Positions 16,832 through 18,189 of a stretch of DNA of 18,189 nucleotides are shown piece after piece. The position numbers and the translations under genes were made by a program. Source of the DNA: CAZKDV01 sp964551645. Lineage in GTDB: Bacteria; Bacteroidota; Bacteroidia; Bacteroidales; DTU049. Every line of letters starts with the position of its first letter. The stretch's first letter is position 1. The DNA is taken from positions 1-18,189 of the forward strand of contig CAZKDV010000047.1 of assembly GCA_964551645.1 (NCBI GenBank). The letters are read 5' to 3'. The notes under the pieces are model-generated. The model had not been told where the DNA came from. It worked only from the letters and a program-made list of their open reading frames with translations, and did not search any database.

Positions 16832-17266
16832 AAAAACCGCTTTGTCGTATGATATAATTATTCAGTTCTGGAGGCAACGCACAGAAAAGCCATTTTTCTT
16901 GTTGTTGTTGTTGTTCATGTTGGCATTCTGATTGTTGCTGTTCATGTTCAGGTTCCATGCGTTGTTGGTATCATTCTCCGTAGATGACCACCAGTTGCCG
17001 TTGTTTCCAATGTTGTTGAAATTTCCATTGTTGTTACGCCAACCGCCAAAAAGAGCAGAACATGTAAATAACGACTCAATTTGTTGTTGCACCCTAATAG
17101 CAGATACAACAATCTTGTATTCCTTGCACCAAGCTGTTATAATTAAAATAAAGAGCAGGCATTTACAGCACAAGAGCGTTATTGGACTAAAAATAGGCAC
17201 ACTTGCTTTTGCATAGACAAAAAGCAACTCCGGCAAAGAAATACTTGCATACGGAAAGCGGTTTTT
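16832..17266 (-). ncRNA. Predicted DGR template RNA closed by a long stem
   Basis: A stem can join the two ends of the region that holds the template repeat. 17255-17266 is the exact reverse complement of 16832-16843 (12 bp, including GCGG/CCGC), and after a small 1 x 2 internal loop 17248-17253 pairs with 16846-16851 (6 bp). It encloses 396 nt with the TR in the middle. Known DGR RNAs include structured flanks around the TR that bind the reverse transcriptase and Avd, so this stem is a good candidate for their boundary. The pairing is seen; the RNA ends are inferred. A 145-codon frame runs through (16862-17299), but its first 80 codons are low-complexity and hydrophobic and I treat it as non-coding. 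Confidence 0.65.
16865..17050 (-). repeat. DGR template repeat (TR)
   Basis: Read on the minus strand in the VR frame, this stretch encodes GGWRNNNGNFNNIGNNGNWW and onward to RCLQN; 26 of the last 57 codons are Asn (AAC/AAT), the codon that adenine mutagenesis diversifies most. Bases 16865-16989 match 18065-18189 without gaps; every one of 19 differences is at a template A. The sequence between 16990 and about 17050 keeps the same codon style and should pair with VR sequence beyond the window, so the left coordinate is firm and the right one approximate. The TR lies between the second four-helix gene and the reverse transcriptase gene, its usual place. Confidence 0.93.
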
Positions 17267-17309
17267 AAGTTCATAAAGTTGAAAGTTTATAAAGTTCATA
17301 AAGTTTTGA
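17267..17309. repeat. Tandem AAGTT(C/T)ATA-type repeat, right arm of an inverted repeat
   Basis: About five 8-9 bp units such as AAGTTCATA follow each other; the 14-mer AAGTTCATAAAGTT occurs at 17267-17280 and again at 17292-17305. Bases 17267-17284 are the exact reverse complement of 17642-17659, so the array is also one arm of an 18-bp inverted repeat around the second four-helix gene. It abuts the template-RNA stem at 17266. Confidence 0.75.
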
Positions 17310-17639
17310 TTAATCCTGAAAGTATTTTAGAAATATCCTCTGATAGAAAAAAAGAATAATGAAATCATTTTCTGATATTCTTTTCAATTCTTTTGCTAAA
17401 TAAAGCATTGACCGAACTTCACAGCTTGAGCCTTTGGCTATAAACAAAAACTGTTTAAATTCATTATTTGTTTTTCGTTCGAAACCTTTGGCAATGTTAT
17501 TCATTATTGAAACAAATGTTCTTTGTATCTGGTCTTTGAAACTATAATCTTTGCATTGCTCAAACATTCCATAAATCATTACCGTCATGGTTTTAGCTTT
17601 TTGCCACGCAATAATATCCTCAAATCTTTCTATTCTCAT
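17310..17639 (-). CDS. Four-helix bundle protein of the 23S rRNA-IVP / Avd superfamily
   Basis: 109 residues. FEDIIAWQKAK 6-16, the segment VSIMNNIAKGFER 43-55 and FKQFLFIAKGSSCEVRSML 61-79 are the recognised pattern of the 23S-intervening-sequence protein family, small basic four-helix proteins that form pentameric rings; Avd of DGRs belongs to the same fold. It is slightly short at the C-terminus compared with the usual 115-125 residues. It lies between the Avd-like gene and the TR, so it may be a second DGR accessory protein binding the template RNA. Alternatively it is a passenger: a perfect 18-bp inverted repeat (17642-17659 and 17267-17284) brackets the gene, as in IVS units. Family sure, role open. 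Confidence 0.85.
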   Translation of the reverse strand: MRIERFEDIIAWQKAKTMTVMIYGMFEQCKDYSFKDQIQRTFVSIMNNIAKGFERKTNNEFKQFLFIAKGSSCEVRSMLYLAKELKRISENDFIILFFYQRIFLKYFQD

Positions 17640-17641
17640 AA

Positions 17642-17659
17642 TTTCAACTTTATGAACTT
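17642..17659. repeat. Left-hand partner of the 18-bp inverted repeat around the four-helix gene
   Basis: Exact reverse complement of 17267-17284. It ends 2 bp from the four-helix gene's start codon and overlaps the last three codons and the stop of the Avd-like gene (encoding the final Ser-Ser), as expected if a unit had inserted at the end of that gene. Confidence 0.75.
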
Positions 17660-17997
17660 TTAACTGACCTCTGCCATCCTGTTAATTGTTTTGAAACATT
17701 TTCAATGCGTTCATTTATATCAACAAATTTCTTTAAGCCTACTTGATTTAAATCCTTTAGTAATCGCATATAAACTCGTATAATCTCAATATTTTCGCGA
17801 GCTTTTTGCAAAGTATCAAATTTTTCTCGTTCAGTATTTGCTCTATAAATATGCGTTATCATATCAATTGTTTCATTTTTAAGTCTCTCGCCCAGCGTAA
17901 ATTTGAATTCACGGCTAAAATTCTGTGTAAATTTGAATATTTCAACAAGTAGTTCATAACTTGCTTTGAATATTGGTAAATTATCATAAGTAGCCAT
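17650..17997 (-). CDS. avd: Avd-like DGR accessory protein
   Basis: 115 residues from the ATG at 17995-17997 (MATYDNLPIF); a TTG two codons upstream is possible but less likely. It is helical throughout, with FKFTLGERLKNETIDMITHIYRAN in the core around 31-54, RENIEIIRVYMRLLKDL 67-83 and a last helix running to LTGWQRS 105-111. This is the layout of Avd, the basic four-helix protein that assembles as a pentamer, binds the reverse transcriptase and template RNA, and is needed for mutagenic cDNA synthesis. It follows the VR-bearing gene and precedes the TR, the classic Avd position. It differs clearly from the neighbouring 109-residue IVP-type protein, so the two are not a recent duplication. 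Confidence 0.85.
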   Translation of the reverse strand: MATYDNLPIFKASYELLVEIFKFTQNFSREFKFTLGERLKNETIDMITHIYRANTEREKFDTLQKARENIEIIRVYMRLLKDLNQVGLKKFVDINERIENVSKQLTGWQRSVKSS

Positions 17998-18015
17998 ATT
18001 CAAAAAAAAATTTCG

Positions 18016-18030
18016 ATCGGCTTCGCCGAT
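18016..18030 (-). terminator. Hairpin with T-run between VR gene and avd
   Basis: A 6-bp GC-containing stem, 18016-18021 (ATCGGC) with 18025-18030 (GCCGAT) around a 3-nt loop, is followed on the minus strand, after two bases, by AAATTTTTTTTT. This resembles a rho-independent terminator or attenuator that would reduce read-through from the target gene into avd and the reverse transcriptase. The gap between stem and T-run makes it imperfect. Confidence 0.45.
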
Positions 18031-18041
18031 ATTAAAAATTC

Positions 18042-18062
18042 AAATTGACAAATAGTCAATTT
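18042..18062 (-). other. 8-bp hairpin directly downstream of the VR
   Basis: 18042-18049 (AAATTGAC) is the exact reverse complement of 18055-18062, leaving a 5-nt loop. The stem starts on the last base of the target gene's stop codon, about 2-3 nt past the TR/VR homology. In the Bordetella phage DGR a hairpin of similar size a few bases after the VR is required for efficient target recognition. The TR has no such hairpin at its 3' side, which fits a target-only element. Confidence 0.65.
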
Positions 18063-18189
18063 TAGTCCTGGAGGCAACGCACAGAAAAGCCATTTTTCTT
18101 GAGGTCGTAGCTGTTCATGCTGGCATCCTGACTGCCGCTGTACATGTACAGGCTCCATGCGTAGTCGGTACCATGCTCCGTAGAGGACC
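18062..18189 (-). CDS. DGR target protein, C-terminal end with variable repeat (5' part outside window)
   Basis: Only the last 41 codons and the stop (TAA at 18064-18062) are inside the window. They read SSTEHGTDYAWSLYMYSG and continue to KKNGFSVRCLQD, the end of the Fib_succ_major (TIGR02145) / C-type-lectin-like fold used by many Bacteroidota DGR targets: the SSTE..AW..L pattern and final NGFSVRC are conserved, while positions between vary. Compared with the template, Asn codons have become His, Asp, Tyr, Ser, Gly and Leu. Such proteins are usually displayed on the cell surface and bind ligands; whether this one has a signal peptide or lipobox cannot be seen. Confidence 0.88.
   Translation of the reverse strand, partial: SSTEHGTDYAWSLYMYSGSQDASMNSYDLKKNGFSVRCLQD
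18065..18189 (-). repeat. DGR variable repeat (VR), visible part
   Basis: Aligns without gaps to 16865-16989 at a constant 1200-bp offset. There are 19 mismatches, all where the template strand has A (11 A to G, 5 A to T, 3 A to C). The 34 bp 18068-18101 are identical despite eight template adenines, marking the likely initiation-of-mutagenic-homing end. The VR should continue about 60 bp past the window edge. Confidence 0.93.

Noticed and set aside
16892..16915. GTT-rich run as a simple trinucleotide microsatellite
   Set aside because: It is the string of AAC codons in the template repeat, matched by diversified codons in the VR.
16325..17216. Plus-strand ORFs opposite the reverse transcriptase and TR
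   Set aside because: They mirror the codon pattern of the minus-strand features and show no family resemblance.
16862..17299. 145-codon minus-strand ORF through the template repeat as a protein gene
   Set aside because: The first 80 codons arise from AAGTTCATA-type repeats and unstructured sequence; the rest is the TR. It is better explained as template RNA.

Overview
The window is AT-rich DNA from a member of the Bacteroidota. The basis is gene content: a SusC/TonB-receptor-type barrel end, a PorX-type response regulator with a PglZ domain (a type IX secretion marker), Bacteroidota-type -7 promoter boxes (TAnnTTTG) and no Shine-Dalgarno pattern ahead of starts. I cannot name the genus. No rRNA, tRNA, CRISPR array or insertion-sequence transposase was seen.

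Left part (1-5514, + strand): the 3' end of a TonB-dependent receptor, a secreted S41-family peptidase, about 700 bp without a convincing gene, then a two-gene p-aminobenzoate unit. That unit is a PabB-PabC fusion whose stop overlaps the start of the PabA glutaminase. Middle part (5872-15125): porX-tsaE-ald as a tight + strand operon; yqgE on the opposite strand; and, divergent from yqgE, an overlapping pair that fits MurL/MurD2, the alternative route to D-glutamate in peptidoglycan. Convergent to that pair is a minus-strand run of a DUF1847 protein, a methionine gamma-lyase-like enzyme and a short Mrp-type ATPase.

Right part (15533-18189, all minus strand) is the most interesting region: a diversity-generating retroelement (DGR). 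Reading along the minus strand it holds the C-terminal end of a target gene with a variable repeat (VR, cut by the window edge), an Avd-like four-helix protein, a second four-helix protein of the 23S-IVP family, an Asn-codon-rich template repeat (TR), and a reverse transcriptase with the DGR signature IGNLTSQ and a YVDD active site. TR and VR align without gaps at a fixed 1200 bp offset. In the 125 bp that can be compared, all 19 mismatches fall on template adenines (19 of 50 A, 0 of 75 other bases), changing 16 amino acids. This is the footprint of adenine-specific mutagenic retrohoming.

Four structural details of the DGR are worth checking. An 8-bp hairpin lies directly after the VR. A 12 + 6 bp inverted repeat encloses the TR and ends at the reverse transcriptase start codon. 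A separate perfect 18-bp inverted repeat encloses the second four-helix gene, which looks like an inserted IVS-type unit. A conserved, almost unmutated block sits at the VR 3' end, as expected for an initiation-of-mutagenic-homing site.
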